Origin: Mobilibacterium timonense | GTDB lineage: Bacteria > Bacillota > Clostridia > Peptostreptococcales > Anaerovoracaceae | Assembly: GCF_900155555.1 (NCBI RefSeq) | Contig: NZ_FUHN01000008.1 | Location: 256,117 to 320,116 of the forward strand | Reading direction: 5' to 3' | DNA length: 64,000 bases | Part shown: one piece after another, positions 46,378 to 55,456 of the stretch | How positions within the stretch are numbered: the stretch's first letter is position 1 | Layout of the letters: the number at the start of each line of letters is the position of its first letter | Translations under genes and position numbers: made by a program | The notes under the pieces: generated by a model | Database searches by the model: none | What the model was told of the DNA's origin: nothing | Seen by the model: only the letters and a program-made list of their open reading frames with translations

Positions 46378-46389
46378 GATTGCGCCTCC

Positions 46390-46644
46390 TTATTTAGCCT
46401 TTTCAACGATCTCGACAACTCTCCATCTCTTGTCCTTGGAAAGTGGTCTTGTCTCCATGATTCTAACCTTATCACCGATGCCGCACTGGTTCAGCTCGTC
46501 GTGGGCCTTGAACTTTCTGGTCCTCTTGATTCCCTTACCGTAAAGAGAATGTCTTACGAATTCCTGAGTAGCGACAACGACAGTCTTGTCCATCTTGTTG
46601 CTGGATACGATTCCTACTCTTGTCTTTCTTCTGTTTCTTTCCAT
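46390..46644 (-). CDS. rpsQ: 30S ribosomal protein S17
   Basis: The 84-aa OB-fold protein has [20 protein letters not shown] and the [20 protein letters not shown] core. It lies between rpmC and rplN. Confidence 0.98.
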   Translation of the reverse strand: MERNRRKTRVGIVSSNKMDKTVVVATQEFVRHSLYGKGIKRTRKFKAHDELNQCGIGDKVRIMETRPLSKDKRWRVVEIVEKAK

Positions 46645-46662
46645 CGTACATCCTCCTTTCCG

Positions 46663-46866
46663 TTAAGCTTTTGGCTGCTCGAGCTCTTTCTCTCTGATGA
46701 TGGTCTTGACTCTTGCGATGTCTCTCTTGACCTCTCTCATCTTTACAGGATTCTCGAGCTGTCCGGTAACGTGCTGAAATCTCAGGTTGAAGAGCTCCTG
46801 CTTCATTCTCTGCAGCTCGGCGTCTCTCTCCTGGTCAGTCATCTTTCTAATCTTGTTCAAATCCAT
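46663..46866 (-). CDS. rpmC: 50S ribosomal protein L29
   Basis: The 67-aa two-helix protein has [20 protein letters not shown] and [15 protein letters not shown]. Its ATG shares a base with the rplP stop (TAATG), so translation is coupled. Confidence 0.97.
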   Translation of the reverse strand: MDLNKIRKMTDQERDAELQRMKQELFNLRFQHVTGQLENPVKMREVKRDIARVKTIIREKELEQPKA

Positions 46867-47300
46867 TACTCGTCACCACCCTTTGTCGCTTCCTGTCCTT
46901 TGACAACGAACTTGCACTTGATAGGCAGCTTGTGAGAAGCAAGTCTCAGGGCCTCCTTGGCCTGTGCCTCTGTTACTCCGTCGATCTCGAACATAACTCT
47001 GCCCGGCTTAACAACTGCAACCCAGTACTCTGGTGCACCCTTTCCGGAACCCATTCGAACCTCTGCAGGCTTCTTCGTAATAGGCTTATGTGGGAAGATC
47101 TTGATGTAAACCTTTCCGCCTCTCTTGATGGATCTGGTCATGGCGATTCTGGCAGCCTCGATCTGCTTGGAGTCGATCCATGCACACTCCTCAGCAACAA
47201 GACCGTATTTGCCGTATGTAACGGTGTTGCCCTTTGTAGCAACGCCCTTCATTCTGCCTCTGTGAACTCTTCTACGTTTAACGCGCTTAGGCATCAACAT
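46866..47300 (-). CDS. rplP: 50S ribosomal protein L16
   Basis: The 144-aa protein contains [20 protein letters not shown] and the conserved [20 protein letters not shown] and [20 protein letters not shown]. The start may be ATG 47300 or the ATG two codons on. It overlaps rpmC by one base. Confidence 0.98.
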   Translation of the reverse strand: MLMPKRVKRRRVHRGRMKGVATKGNTVTYGKYGLVAEECAWIDSKQIEAARIAMTRSIKRGGKVYIKIFPHKPITKKPAEVRMGSGKGAPEYWVAVVKPGRVMFEIDGVTEAQAKEALRLASHKLPIKCKFVVKGQEATKGGDE

Positions 47301-47321
47301 GGCAAGTCACACTCCTTTCTA

Positions 47322-48191
47322 CTATTCTTCAGTTACCTCTGCAGGAGCATTCTCAGCTTCTGTCTGTACTGGAGCCTCGACCTTAGGCTGCTTTCTGACT
47401 CTCGTGGTTGCAGGCTTGATCTCAGGCCTTGCGTCACGACGGTCGTTTCTTCTGCGGTCACGACCCTCGAAGTTTCTCTTGTTCCTTCTGTCGTTTCTCC
47501 TGTTCTTCTTGTCCCTTCTGTCATTTCTGGATGTCTCAGGGATGGCCTCCTTCAGGCCCTTGTCCAGGATCTCGCCGTGGTTGATCCAAACTTTTACGCC
47601 GATCTTGCCGTATGTGGTGTCAGCCTCAGCGAAGCCGTAGTCGATGTCTGCTCTCAGTGTGTGGAGCGGAACGTTGCCCTCACTGTACTTTTCCTTACGG
47701 GCGATCTCAGCTCCGCCAAGTCTTCCGGAGCACTCGATCTTGATACCCTTTGCGCCGGCCTTCATGGCTCTGCCGATAGGCTGCTTCATGGCTCTTCTGA
47801 AAGAAGTTCTTCTCTCAAGAGACTGAGCTACGCTCTCGGCTGTCAGCTGTGCATCCAGGTCGTAGCGTCTTACTTCCTCGATGTTGATGTCGGCCTTTCT
47901 GTCGGTGATCTTGCTCAGGCCCTTCTTCAGCTGCTCGATGCCGCTTCCGTCGCTTCCAATGATCATTCCAGGTCTTGCGGCCAGGATGTTGATCTTTACT
48001 CTGTCAGCTGTGTTTCTCTCGATCACGATGCTGGAGATGCCAGCGCCGTACAGCTCTCTCTTAACGTATTTTCTGATCTGGTTATCCTCGGCGATGTAAT
48101 CAGCGAAATCAGCCTTGTCAGCATACCACTTGGAATTCCAGTCTTTATTAACGCCGACTCTTAAACCGTGTGGATTAACTTTCTGCCCCAT
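47322..48191 (-). CDS. rpsC: 30S ribosomal protein S3 with a long basic/acidic C-terminal extension
   Basis: Residues 1-218 are a normal S3 with the KH domain ([20 protein letters not shown]) and the C-terminal [15 protein letters not shown]. From about 219 to 289 a tail follows that is rich in Arg, Asn and Asp, with repeated RNDRR units, then an acidic end ([12 protein letters not shown]). Most Firmicutes S3 proteins stop near 218-225. The start overlaps rplV by 17 bp. Confidence 0.97.
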   Translation of the reverse strand: MGQKVNPHGLRVGVNKDWNSKWYADKADFADYIAEDNQIRKYVKRELYGAGISSIVIERNTADRVKINILAARPGMIIGSDGSGIEQLKKGLSKITDRKADINIEEVRRYDLDAQLTAESVAQSLERRTSFRRAMKQPIGRAMKAGAKGIKIECSGRLGGAEIARKEKYSEGNVPLHTLRADIDYGFAEADTTYGKIGVKVWINHGEILDKGLKEAIPETSRNDRRDKKNRRNDRRNKRNFEGRDRRRNDRRDARPEIKPATTRVRKQPKVEAPVQTEAENAPAEVTEE

Positions 48192-48552
48192 TAGACTGAC
48201 CTCCTTCTGTTTCTGTAGTCTCCTTCTCTCTCAGAGTTACGCCGATGTGGCTACTCCTCTTGAGGATCATTGATGCTCTTCCCTGAGCGCCTGCTCTGTA
48301 GCGCTTCATGGTCGGACCCTGGTTTGCGTAGATCTCTGCTACGTACAGGTTGTCAGGATCCATATCGTGATTGTTCTCAGCGTTTGCTGCTGCGGACATA
48401 ACTACTTTCTCGACCAGCTCAGAACCCTTGCCAGGTGTGAACTTCAGAATAGTCAGAGCTTCCTTCAAGTCCTTTCCTCTTACCAGGTCAGTAACAGGCT
48501 TGAGCTTGCTTGGAGACATTCTGACATACTTAGCAACTGCTTTTGCTTCCAT
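48175..48552 (-). CDS. rplV: 50S ribosomal protein L22
   Basis: The 125-aa protein has [20 protein letters not shown] and the beta-hairpin [20 protein letters not shown] that lines the exit tunnel. The tail after REKE is slightly longer than usual and is encoded in the 17-bp overlap with rpsC. Confidence 0.98.
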   Translation of the reverse strand: MEAKAVAKYVRMSPSKLKPVTDLVRGKDLKEALTILKFTPGKGSELVEKVVMSAAANAENNHDMDPDNLYVAEIYANQGPTMKRYRAGAQGRASMILKRSSHIGVTLREKETTETEGGQSNGAES

Positions 48553-48577
48553 CTTATCTTCTCCTTTCTGTTACTGT

Positions 48578-48856
48578 TTATTTTCCCTTGGTAGCCTTGT
48601 CACCTGCGTGACCCTTGAAGGTTCTCGTAGGAGCAAACTCACCCAGCTTATGTCCTACCATATCCTCGGTGATGTATACCGGAACATGCTTGCGGCCATC
48701 GTGAACTGCGATGGTGTGTCCAACCATCTGAGGGAAAATTGTGGATGGTCTGGACCATGTCTTGATGACTTTCTTCTCGTTAGCGTCGTTCATCTCCTCG
48801 ATCCTCTTCAAGAGCTTTTTGTCGACGAACGGGCCTTTCTTAAGCGATCTTCCCAT
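48578..48856 (-). CDS. rpsS: 30S ribosomal protein S19
   Basis: The 92-aa protein starts [20 protein letters not shown] and carries [20 protein letters not shown] and [16 protein letters not shown], the full family pattern. It lies between rplB and rplV. Confidence 0.98.
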   Translation of the reverse strand: MGRSLKKGPFVDKKLLKRIEEMNDANEKKVIKTWSRPSTIFPQMVGHTIAVHDGRKHVPVYITEDMVGHKLGEFAPTRTFKGHAGDKATKGK

Positions 48857-48870
48857 TATATGCTCCTTCC

Positions 48871-49704
48871 TTACTTAGCCTTTCTGCTTCTGACGATGTA
48901 CTTGCTGGAAGCCTTATGCTTGCTGCGAGTCTTGTAGCCAAGAGCAGGCTTGCCCCAAGGGGTAACTGGACTCTTACGTCCAACTGGTGCTCTTCCTTCA
49001 CCACCGCCGTGTGGGTGGTCGTTAGGGTTCATGACGGAACCTCTGACGGTAGGTCTCCAGCCCATGTGTCTCTTTCTTCCTGCCTTACCGATCTGGATGT
49101 TGGCGTGTTCGATGTTGCCGACCTCACCGATGGTAGCTCTGCAGTTGATCCTTACCATTCTTACCTCGCCGGAAGGAAGCCTTACCTGTGCGTAATCTCC
49201 CTCCTTGGCCATGAGCTGAGCGCCGTTTCCGGCGGATCTTACCATCTGAGCACCCTTGCCAGGCTTGAGCTCGATGTTGTGGATGATCGTACCAACCGGA
49301 ATGTTTGCGATAGGAAGCGCATTTCCCGGCTTGATGTCTGAATCAGGTCCGGATACGATCACGTCTCCTACCTTCAGCTCGTTAGGAGCGATGATGTATC
49401 TCTTCTCGCCGTCTGCGTAGCACACCAGGGCGATGTTTGCGGATCTGTTAGGATCGTACTCGATGGTCTTCACTGTTGCAGGGATGTTGTCCTTGTTCCT
49501 CTTGAAGTCGATGATCCTGTACTTAGGTCTCGTGCCGCCGCCTCTGTGCCTGACGGTGATCTTTCCTCTTACGTTTCTTCCTGCGTTCTTCTTGAGAGTA
49601 ACTGTAAGAGACTTCTCAGGCTTGCTAGCTGTGATCTCCTCGAATGTGGAGACGGTCATTCCACGCAGGCCCGGAGTGGTTGGATTGTATTTCTTGATTC
49701 CCAT
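48871..49704 (-). CDS. rplB: 50S ribosomal protein L2
   Basis: The 277-aa protein shows the peptidyl-transferase loop region [20 protein letters not shown] with the conserved histidine, and [20 protein letters not shown] near the N-terminus. It follows rplW by 20 bp. Confidence 0.98.
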   Translation of the reverse strand: MGIKKYNPTTPGLRGMTVSTFEEITASKPEKSLTVTLKKNAGRNVRGKITVRHRGGGTRPKYRIIDFKRNKDNIPATVKTIEYDPNRSANIALVCYADGEKRYIIAPNELKVGDVIVSGPDSDIKPGNALPIANIPVGTIIHNIELKPGKGAQMVRSAGNGAQLMAKEGDYAQVRLPSGEVRMVRINCRATIGEVGNIEHANIQIGKAGRKRHMGWRPTVRGSVMNPNDHPHGGGEGRAPVGRKSPVTPWGKPALGYKTRSKHKASSKYIVRSRKAK

Positions 49705-49724
49705 TTCTTACATTCCCTCCTATA

Positions 49725-50015
49725 TTACAGACCCTGGAAGATCTCGATCTCCTTGCTGTCAGGAGTGAGTGTGACGATGGCCTTCTTGTAATCAGAAGTC
49801 TTTCCAACGGATCTTCCCAGTCTCTTAGTCTTGCCGTTAACGTTCATGATGTTTACCTTTGCAACATCTACGTCGAAGATCTCTTCGACAGCATTCTTGA
49901 CCTCAGTCTTGTTAGCTCTTGGGTCGACCTTGAATGCGTATTTCCTCTCAGCAGCCAGGTCCATGCTGGACTCGGTGATGATCGGTCTGATCACTACGTC
50001 GTAAGCTGTCTTCAT
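49725..50015 (-). CDS. rplW: 50S ribosomal protein L23
   Basis: The 96-aa protein has [20 protein letters not shown] and [20 protein letters not shown]. Its ATG overlaps the rplD stop by one base (TAATG), giving coupled translation. Confidence 0.98.
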   Translation of the reverse strand: MKTAYDVVIRPIITESSMDLAAERKYAFKVDPRANKTEVKNAVEEIFDVDVAKVNIMNVNGKTKRLGRSVGKTSDYKKAIVTLTPDSKEIEIFQGL

Positions 50016-50638
50016 TATGCGTATACCTCCTGGATCTTCTCGGCTGCTGCCTTAGTCAGTACAAGGCTGTAATGATTGAGGATCTCATATACGTTCATTG
50101 TACTTACGAGAGCAGTCCTTACGCCCTGGATGTTGGATGCGGACTTTACTACGTTCTCGTCCTTCTGATCCATCACGATGAGCGCCTTCTTGTCAGCGTT
50201 GATGTTCTTCAGGACGTTGACCATCTCCTTAGTCTTAGGCTCCTCGAACTTCAGCTCGTCCACAACGATGAGCTCGTTGCCGGATACCTTAGCGGAGAGA
50301 ACGGACTTCAGCGCCAGCCTTCTCAGCTTCTTAGGAACGCTGTATCTGTAGTCCCTTGGCTTCGGAGCGAACACGATACCTCCGCCGATCTGTGAAGGAT
50401 CTGTTGTGCTTCCCTGTCTGTGGCGTCCTGTTCCCTTCTGTCTGAAAGGCTTGCGGCCGCCTCCTCTTACCTCGCTTCTGGTCTTGGCAGATTGGGTCCC
50501 CTGTCTCTGGTTTGCCAAGTAATTCTTAACTGTAGCCTGAACGGCGTACTCGTTAGGCTCGATACCGAAGACTTCGTCGTTCAGAGTGATCTCGCCCACG
50601 TTCTCGCCGGCCATGTTCAGTACTTTTACTGTTGCCAT
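50015..50638 (-). CDS. rplD: 50S ribosomal protein L4
   Basis: The 207-aa protein has the extended loop [20 protein letters not shown] and [13 protein letters not shown] that reaches the exit tunnel. In E. coli L4 also represses the S10 operon through the leader RNA; here the leader before rpsJ has a terminator hairpin, so a similar loop is possible but not shown. Confidence 0.98.
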   Translation of the reverse strand: MATVKVLNMAGENVGEITLNDEVFGIEPNEYAVQATVKNYLANQRQGTQSAKTRSEVRGGGRKPFRQKGTGRHRQGSTTDPSQIGGGIVFAPKPRDYRYSVPKKLRRLALKSVLSAKVSGNELIVVDELKFEEPKTKEMVNVLKNINADKKALIVMDQKDENVVKSASNIQGVRTALVSTMNVYEILNHYSLVLTKAAAEKIQEVYA

Positions 50639-50661
50639 TTCACTTCCTCCTTTCTGCCTGA

Positions 50662-51297
50662 CTACTTATCCTGGCCCTTAACGGCATATCTGATCTTCAG
50701 CAGACCACCCTTCTTTCCAGGAACTGCGCCCTTTACGAGCATGAGGTTCCTGTCAGCGATGACCTTGACCAGAACCAGGTTCTGAACAGTGACTGTGTCT
50801 CTGCCCATTCTTCCCGGACCGTCGTTGCCCTTGAATACTCTTGATGGATATGTACCGGCAGCCAGACCACCTGCAAGCCTCTTGTGCTTGGAACCGTGAC
50901 CCATAGGTCCTCTTCTGTGGCCGTGTCTCTTGATGTTGCCCTGAGTTCCCTTACCTTTGGTGATACCTGTCACATCGATCTTGGATCCCTCCTCGAAGTC
51001 AGCAACGGTGATCTCCTGGCCGATCTCGTACGTCTCGCCATCCTCGACTCTGAACTCTGCCAGATGCTTCTTGGTGGATACTCCGGACTTCTCGAAGTGG
51101 CCTGTGAGAGGCTTGTTGACTCTCTGAGGCTTCTGCTCCTCATATCCGACCTGTACTGCGTCGTAACCGTCTGTCTCAGCTGTCTTGATCTGAGTTACGT
51201 ACTCAGGACCTGCCTCGATGACCGTAACCGGAACAACAGCACCTTCCTCGGTGAAGATCTGGGTCATGCCGATCTTCTTTCCCAACAGTGTCTTCAT
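50662..51297 (-). CDS. rplC: 50S ribosomal protein L3
   Basis: The 211-aa protein starts MKTLLGKKIGMTQIFTEEGA and has the loop KRHGHRRGPMGHGSKHKRLA that approaches the peptidyl-transferase centre. It is second in the S10 operon. Confidence 0.98.
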   Translation of the reverse strand: MKTLLGKKIGMTQIFTEEGAVVPVTVIEAGPEYVTQIKTAETDGYDAVQVGYEEQKPQRVNKPLTGHFEKSGVSTKKHLAEFRVEDGETYEIGQEITVADFEEGSKIDVTGITKGKGTQGNIKRHGHRRGPMGHGSKHKRLAGGLAAGTYPSRVFKGNDGPGRMGRDTVTVQNLVLVKVIADRNLMLVKGAVPGKKGGLLKIRYAVKGQDK

Positions 51298-51371
51298 TTT
51301 AACCTCCTACTTTCTTACAGCGGATCGCCCTGGTTTGGCCTGTGCCCTCTCATGCGATCTTTCTAATCAGC

Positions 51372-51683
51372 TTAGAGCTTGATCTCTATATCGATTCCAG
51401 CAGGCATATCGAGCTTTGTGATAGCGTCGGTAGTCTTTGTGGAAGCGTTAGTGATATCGATCAGACGCTTGTGAGTTCTCTGCTCGAACTGCTCTCTGCT
51501 GTCCTTGTACTTGTGGACAGCCCTGATGATGGTCACGACTTCCTTCTCTGTTGGCAGAGGGATAGGGCCGCTTACATCAGCGCCTGTTCTCTTCGCGGTC
51601 TCTACGATCTTGGCAGCGGACTTGTCCAGCAGTGCGTGATCATAGGCCTTGAGTCTGATTCTGATCTTCTGTAATTCGCTCAT
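51372..51683 (-). CDS. rpsJ: 30S ribosomal protein S10
   Basis: The 103-aa protein has [20 protein letters not shown] and the loop [20 protein letters not shown]. It is the first gene of the S10 operon, with GGAGGTAACACTA before the ATG and a leader of about 270 nt. Confidence 0.98.
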   Translation of the reverse strand: MSELQKIRIRLKAYDHALLDKSAAKIVETAKRTGADVSGPIPLPTEKEVVTIIRAVHKYKDSREQFEQRTHKRLIDITNASTKTTDAITKLDMPAGIDIEIKL

Positions 51684-51955
51684 TAGTGTTACCTCCTGTG
51701 ATTTGTACGGTTTTCGCTATGCTTGTACAGGACCTCGTTTTCTGAATTCCGCGATCTTATTGTTTCTGCGCTTCTGAAAAAGTGTTTTCGTCTCTCGTCA
51801 TTCCCCGGGAGGCGTCTTACACGTCTTCGTGCGTTTCCTCAATCATGACGCAGAATAAAAAAAGCGAACCCCTTCGCCCCCATCTGGTGAGGACAATTCT
51901 CCACGGAAATTATCTGTTAGCCCAGTAACTTCCCGCTTCATCGCCTTAAACAAGC
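51684..51955 (-). promoter_or_regulatory. Structured 5' leader of the S10 operon
   Basis: About 270 nt separate the promoter from rpsJ. The leader contains a near-palindromic GGAGAATTGTCC segment (51891-51902), then a short terminator hairpin with seven T, then about 170 nt to rpsJ. An autoregulatory attenuator, for example responding to L4, would have this form. No T-box or known riboswitch consensus was recognised. Confidence 0.5.
51856..51877 (-). terminator. Intrinsic terminator inside the S10 leader
   Basis: On the minus strand GCGAA (51877-51873) and TTCGC (51868-51864) close a GGGG loop, followed by seven T. The stem is short, so it may only be effective with the upstream structure, as expected for attenuation. 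Confidence 0.6.
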
Positions 51956-51961
51956 CTTTAG

Positions 51962-51990
51962 ATTATACATGGCCGAAAAATCAAACGCAA
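51962..51990 (-). promoter_or_regulatory. Promoter of the S10 operon
   Basis: On the minus strand a perfect TATAAT (51967-51962) with a weak TTGCGT (51990-51985) 17 bp upstream. The start would be near 51955. Confidence 0.65.
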
Positions 51991-52298
51991 CAGTTTTTTA
52001 ATATTTTTTCGGGCCAAAACAGCGTTTTTCTTGTTTTTATTTCCAGTCATTGCAAGGTGTTCACGCCCGTTCTGTCATACACGGTTTCACGCGTTTCCTC
52101 GCGGTGTGTATTTTACCGGTTTTTCCTTGAAAAATCAAGGGCTGCGCCCTTTTCTCACGCATCGCGTATTTTACCGGAGACCCGCCAGCTCCGCCAGGCG
52201 AAGTCCTTTTTTGTGAGATCCCACACAGCAGCTCCCGGTGCATACCTATAAATACACAAAAAAACATATTTTCGTGCGCCACGCACGATTATTTGAGG
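51991..52298. other. Gene-free spacer between the S10 promoter and the large RNA unit
   Basis: AT-rich with no credible reading frame. It holds a 12-bp direct repeat GTATTTTACCGG at 52108-52119 and 52166-52177, a CCTTGA/TCAAGG hairpin (52125-52140), an overlapping GGGC-TGC-GCCC hairpin followed by TTTT (52139-52153), and a CGTGCG/CGCACG inverted repeat (52273-52287) just before the TATAAT of the RNA unit. Confidence 0.6.
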
Positions 52299-52304
52299 TA
52301 TAAT
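52299..52304 (+). promoter_or_regulatory. TATAAT -10 box of the large RNA unit
   Basis: A perfect TATAAT lies seven bases before the expected RNA start near 52311. No good TTGACA lies 16-18 bp upstream; a CGTGCG/CGCACG inverted repeat occupies that place and could be an activator site. Confidence 0.5.
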
Positions 52305-52310
52305 GCAGAC

Positions 52311-53165
52311 AAGAAAAGAAGAGGAGCTCAAACAGAGATAGAGCAAATCTGATTTTGGGAGGTGGGTCCAATGACACACTAACACCTCAGCAACCATCAA
52401 GGCAGACCGGCAGAATCTCATAGACGGTCAGATGGAAGCAGCCTTCCCTTCGTAGCGGGGGTCGGGTCGATGGTCCAGACGGGCGGCAGTCGAAGTTCAG
52501 GCGTGAGGCAAAACGCATGAAGGTGTCGAAGCCGCAGGCGAAACGCCGGAGGAGCGTTCGCGAAGGCAGTCGGGCCCTGGATGTATTCCAGGTACAGACA
52601 TCGGTTCAGCAGACCGGGTCTGGAGACACGGTTCCGGGAGTGAAGGGACGATCCCAAGGAGCAAGAGCCTAAGGTCGGGGACGAAGTCCAGTTCCGGGAA
52701 GCATTTCTGGCAGGTCGGTGGAGATCCTGAGTACGTCAGGAACGGTCTTCCGGCAGAGAAGATGAATTTCTCCCGCCGCTCTCCCGAGTGAGAGACAGGG
52801 TGTGGGAACCGCAGCGATCAGTTGCATGATCTGAGGCCGGTGCAGATTCGGGGCGAGGGCCACGGGATGCGGATGGATAACAGCCGAGGAGCAACAACTT
52901 AATACGAATTGGTTATCACTATTGAACAGGATACGGTAAAGCGAAGGCGTCATCGGTATGACGCAGTAATCTGCAGGGTGAGTGAGTTGCACAGCAGGAG
53001 AACAGCCACAGGTCACCATGAAGCGGAAGTGAGCGCGTATCAGGTTATTACTAAGGATGCTGAGGATTCAGCTGAAAGAGTAAGATGAGAAAGAAAGAAG
53101 TGTAAATGGAGCCAGTTAATTAGCAGGCGGTACGTCCGAGAGTTGGAAGTACCGCCTTTGTTTTG
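52311..53165 (+). ncRNA. Candidate large structured non-coding RNA, about 850 nt
   Basis: The stretch has no credible ORF in six frames, is GC-richer than the spacer and is full of strong local hairpins: GAGGTG/CACCTC (52359-52388), CCTGGA/TCCAGG (52576-52592), GGAC-GAA-GTCC (52679-52689), TCCTGA/TCAGGA (52725-52741), GATCA/TGATC (52816-52831), GCGTCAT-CGGT-ATGACGC (52947-52964) and GCTGA-GGAT-TCAGC (53059-53072). Several loops are GNRA- or tetraloop-sized. It is bounded by a TATAAT and an intrinsic terminator, so it forms its own transcription unit. Size and style recall the ornate large RNAs (OLE, ROOL, GOLLD). I could not match RNase P RNA, group I or group II cores. Class is unknown. Confidence 0.65.
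53125..53165 (+). terminator. Intrinsic terminator of the large RNA unit
   Basis: AGGCGGTAC (53125-53133) and GTACCGCCT (53149-53157) make a perfect 9-bp stem followed by TTGTTTTG. The convergent murE-like gene ends 58 bp further on. Confidence 0.85.
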
Positions 53166-53223
53166 CCTTTTTCTGTTTAATGGTCCTTCGCTGGGCCCTT
53201 TGATCTTACATCAGATCCTCACA

Positions 53224-54753
53224 TCACATTCCGGCGGGATGCCTCATGTCATACTCCCGGATCTGCTTTTCCACGTGATCCACATCGGACGGACAGTCAA
53301 CGTACTCCTGGCCGATCTTCTGCCGGGTCTCCCGGCCCTTTCCGGTCACCAGGATCATCGCGGGCCTGCCGCTCTCCTCCGCCTGACGAAGGGCTTTTTT
53401 TATGCCAAGGCCTCTGTCATCCACGATCTCGTACGGGCAGTCCTGCTTAGTGACGTACCGGGAGATCTCGCGGGAGATGTCGTCGGCCGACTCTTTCCCG
53501 GGATCCTCGGGAACGAGGAAGACCTTGCTGGAATACTTTCCGGCTATTCTTCCGAGGTCCGCCCTCCTCTCCAGGGCCTTTCCGCCCGGACAGCCAAATA
53601 CGGTATAGATGCTGCGGTCCTGCCCTTCTTTTTCCACGGTCTCGAAGAGCTTCCTGAAGCTGAGGCCGTTGTGGGCGTAGTCCACCACGGCGACGATCCT
53701 GCTGTCGGCTGTGGTGAAGATCTCCATGCGGCCGGCGGCGCGGGCCTGGATGAGGCCTTTACGCACGCAGTCCTCAGGGATGCCGCAGACTCCGGCGGCG
53801 GCGATGACGGCCATGGCGTTTTCAACATTGAAGAGTCCCAGCATTCCGATGGCAAATTGTCCGCTGATATTTTTTCCTTTTACTTTGAATGAGTAACCTT
53901 CTCCCCAGTTCTCAATGTCGTAGCCATAGTAGTCGGCGCCGGGATCTTCAATGCTGAACGTCGTCACATCGCCTGCGCTGTGGGCGGCCTCGAGAGCCAT
54001 GTTCGAGAAACCGCTGTCGAGGTTTACCACGGCGTGGTCGGTCATGGGGAACATCTTCATCTTGGATTCGAAGTAGTCCCCGAAGTCCTTGTGCTCCACG
54101 CTGCTGATGTGATCTCTGGAAATATTCAGGAAGACCCCCACATTGAAGCGGAGGCCGTCCACTCTATGATATTTGAGGGCCTGGCTGGAGACCTCCATCT
54201 CCATCCAGGTTATCCCGTTTTCGACTGCCCTGGCCATGTGCCTGTGGAGCTCCACCGCCTCAGGGGTGGTGAGGCGGGATTCTTCGACTGTTCCTCCGTC
54301 GTAGTAGCATATGGTGGACAGGAGCCCGCTTGGCTTTCCTCCGGTCACCTTCATGTACTCGTCCACCACGGACTTCATGAAGCACGTGCTCGTGGACTTT
54401 CCCTTTGTCCCCCCGAAGGCTATGATATTCAGGTTCTTCCAGGCGCTGCCGGAAAACTTGTCCGCCAGCACCGCCATGGCCTTCCGGATGTCTGAGACGA
54501 TGATGCCCGGAACGGGAACATCATAGCTCTTCTCGGATACGTAGGCCACGGCCCCCAGGTCCACGGCGTCCCGGAGGAACTTTTCCCTGAAGCCCGCACC
54601 TTTACAGATGAAGAGAGTACCTTCCTTCACTTCGCGGGAATCGAAGGTCAGGAAAAGGACTTTTTTTCTCCTGAAGGGCTCCGGGACGCCGGTGACCAGG
54701 AGGTCAGTAACCTGAAGGATCTTTTCGTATTCGTCTATGGAAAAAGCTGTCAC
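53224..54753 (-). CDS. MurE-like UDP-N-acetylmuramyl peptide ligase
   Basis: The 509-aa ATP-dependent Mur ligase has the N-terminal UDP-binding domain (LTFDSREVKEGTLFICKGAG), P-loop FGGTKGKSTST (113-123), TTPEAVELHRHMARAVENG, the central SSQALKYHRVDG and the C-terminal domain beginning AGRMEIF with DYAHNGLSFRKLFE. The DNPR motif that binds the third amino acid in most MurE proteins is replaced by EDPGKE, so the added residue cannot be predicted. It stands alone, away from a dcw cluster, and may be a paralogue. GTG start behind AGGAG. Confidence 0.85.
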   Translation of the reverse strand: MTAFSIDEYEKILQVTDLLVTGVPEPFRRKKVLFLTFDSREVKEGTLFICKGAGFREKFLRDAVDLGAVAYVSEKSYDVPVPGIIVSDIRKAMAVLADKFSGSAWKNLNIIAFGGTKGKSTSTCFMKSVVDEYMKVTGGKPSGLLSTICYYDGGTVEESRLTTPEAVELHRHMARAVENGITWMEMEVSSQALKYHRVDGLRFNVGVFLNISRDHISSVEHKDFGDYFESKMKMFPMTDHAVVNLDSGFSNMALEAAHSAGDVTTFSIEDPGADYYGYDIENWGEGYSFKVKGKNISGQFAIGMLGLFNVENAMAVIAAAGVCGIPEDCVRKGLIQARAAGRMEIFTTADSRIVAVVDYAHNGLSFRKLFETVEKEGQDRSIYTVFGCPGGKALERRADLGRIAGKYSSKVFLVPEDPGKESADDISREISRYVTKQDCPYEIVDDRGLGIKKALRQAEESGRPAMILVTGKGRETRQKIGQEYVDCPSDVDHVEKQIREYDMRHPAGM

Positions 54754-54822
54754 TAGTCTTACTCCTGTTTACAGAGTCTGGATCTTTTACCTAAATCTTT
54801 CACCTAACGTAAAGATACTAGC

Positions 54823-54854
54823 ACCAATAAAGGCCCCGTTGTAGCTCGGAGCCT
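54823..54854 (-). terminator. Terminator after the zinc-ribbon gene
   Basis: On the minus strand AGGCTCCG pairs with CGGGGCCT around an eight-base loop, followed by TTATT. It lies about 70 bp after the upstream gene and before murE. Confidence 0.6.
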
Positions 54855-54922
54855 CATCTTTAAGTATTCTTAAGTTTTCCTTCATAATTATCCCAGGTTT
54901 CTGACGGGCATTATGGATCTTT

Positions 54923-55423
54923 TTACGCCTCTTTGCGCGGAAGCTCTGCCCCGCACTCGAAGCAGTACTGCTGTCCCGGCTCTACCTGGACGCCGCATTC
55001 CGGGCAGTAGAGGGCCTTGGACTCGTCCACCGCGTCCATCACGGTTATGTCCACTCCGTCCTTCACCTTGTCCGAAATCTTGCGGGCGTACTGAGCGATC
55101 TTGTAGTTCTGGCGGCTGAGCGCCACGGCGCCGGCGTGCTTCTTCGCCCCGGCCTTCAGGCGGTCGTACTCCCCGTCGTCCGACAGGATCAGCATGGAGA
55201 CGGTGCCCGTCTTCTTCTGTATGAACGACAGGTTCCTGATCTGGTCACAGTACAGTATCGTGTACATGTCAGAGAGATTGACCACTCCCCTGTCCAGCGG
55301 CCGCCCCTCCGGATCCATGACAAGCATGGCGCTTCCGGCGAATACGGCTTTCCCCGCATTCTGAGGCTTTCCGTCCACAATGTAGTGGGCTCTCGTAAAA
55401 GTTATCGTGTCCTTGTTTTCCAT
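54923..55423 (-). CDS. Zinc-ribbon domain-containing protein
   Basis: The 166-aa protein has an N-terminal domain of about 125 residues, beta-rich at the start and helical towards its end, with no family I can name, and a C-terminal zinc ribbon CPECG and CFECG spaced by about 12 residues, followed by a short charged end. Such ribbons usually mediate protein or nucleic-acid contacts. It follows the TldE-like gene by 33 bp and probably belongs to that operon. Function unknown. Confidence 0.75.
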   Translation of the reverse strand: MENKDTITFTRAHYIVDGKPQNAGKAVFAGSAMLVMDPEGRPLDRGVVNLSDMYTILYCDQIRNLSFIQKKTGTVSMLILSDDGEYDRLKAGAKKHAGAVALSRQNYKIAQYARKISDKVKDGVDITVMDAVDESKALYCPECGVQVEPGQQYCFECGAELPRKEA

Positions 55424-55456
55424 TTGTTTCGTTTCGCTTTGTCCTGATCTATACAG

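Noticed and set aside
52311-53165. Large RNA as group I or group II intron or RNase P RNA
   Set aside because: No domain V-like hairpin, no P7/P3 core and no conserved RNase P segments were seen; no intron-encoded protein is present. A formal model search is still needed.
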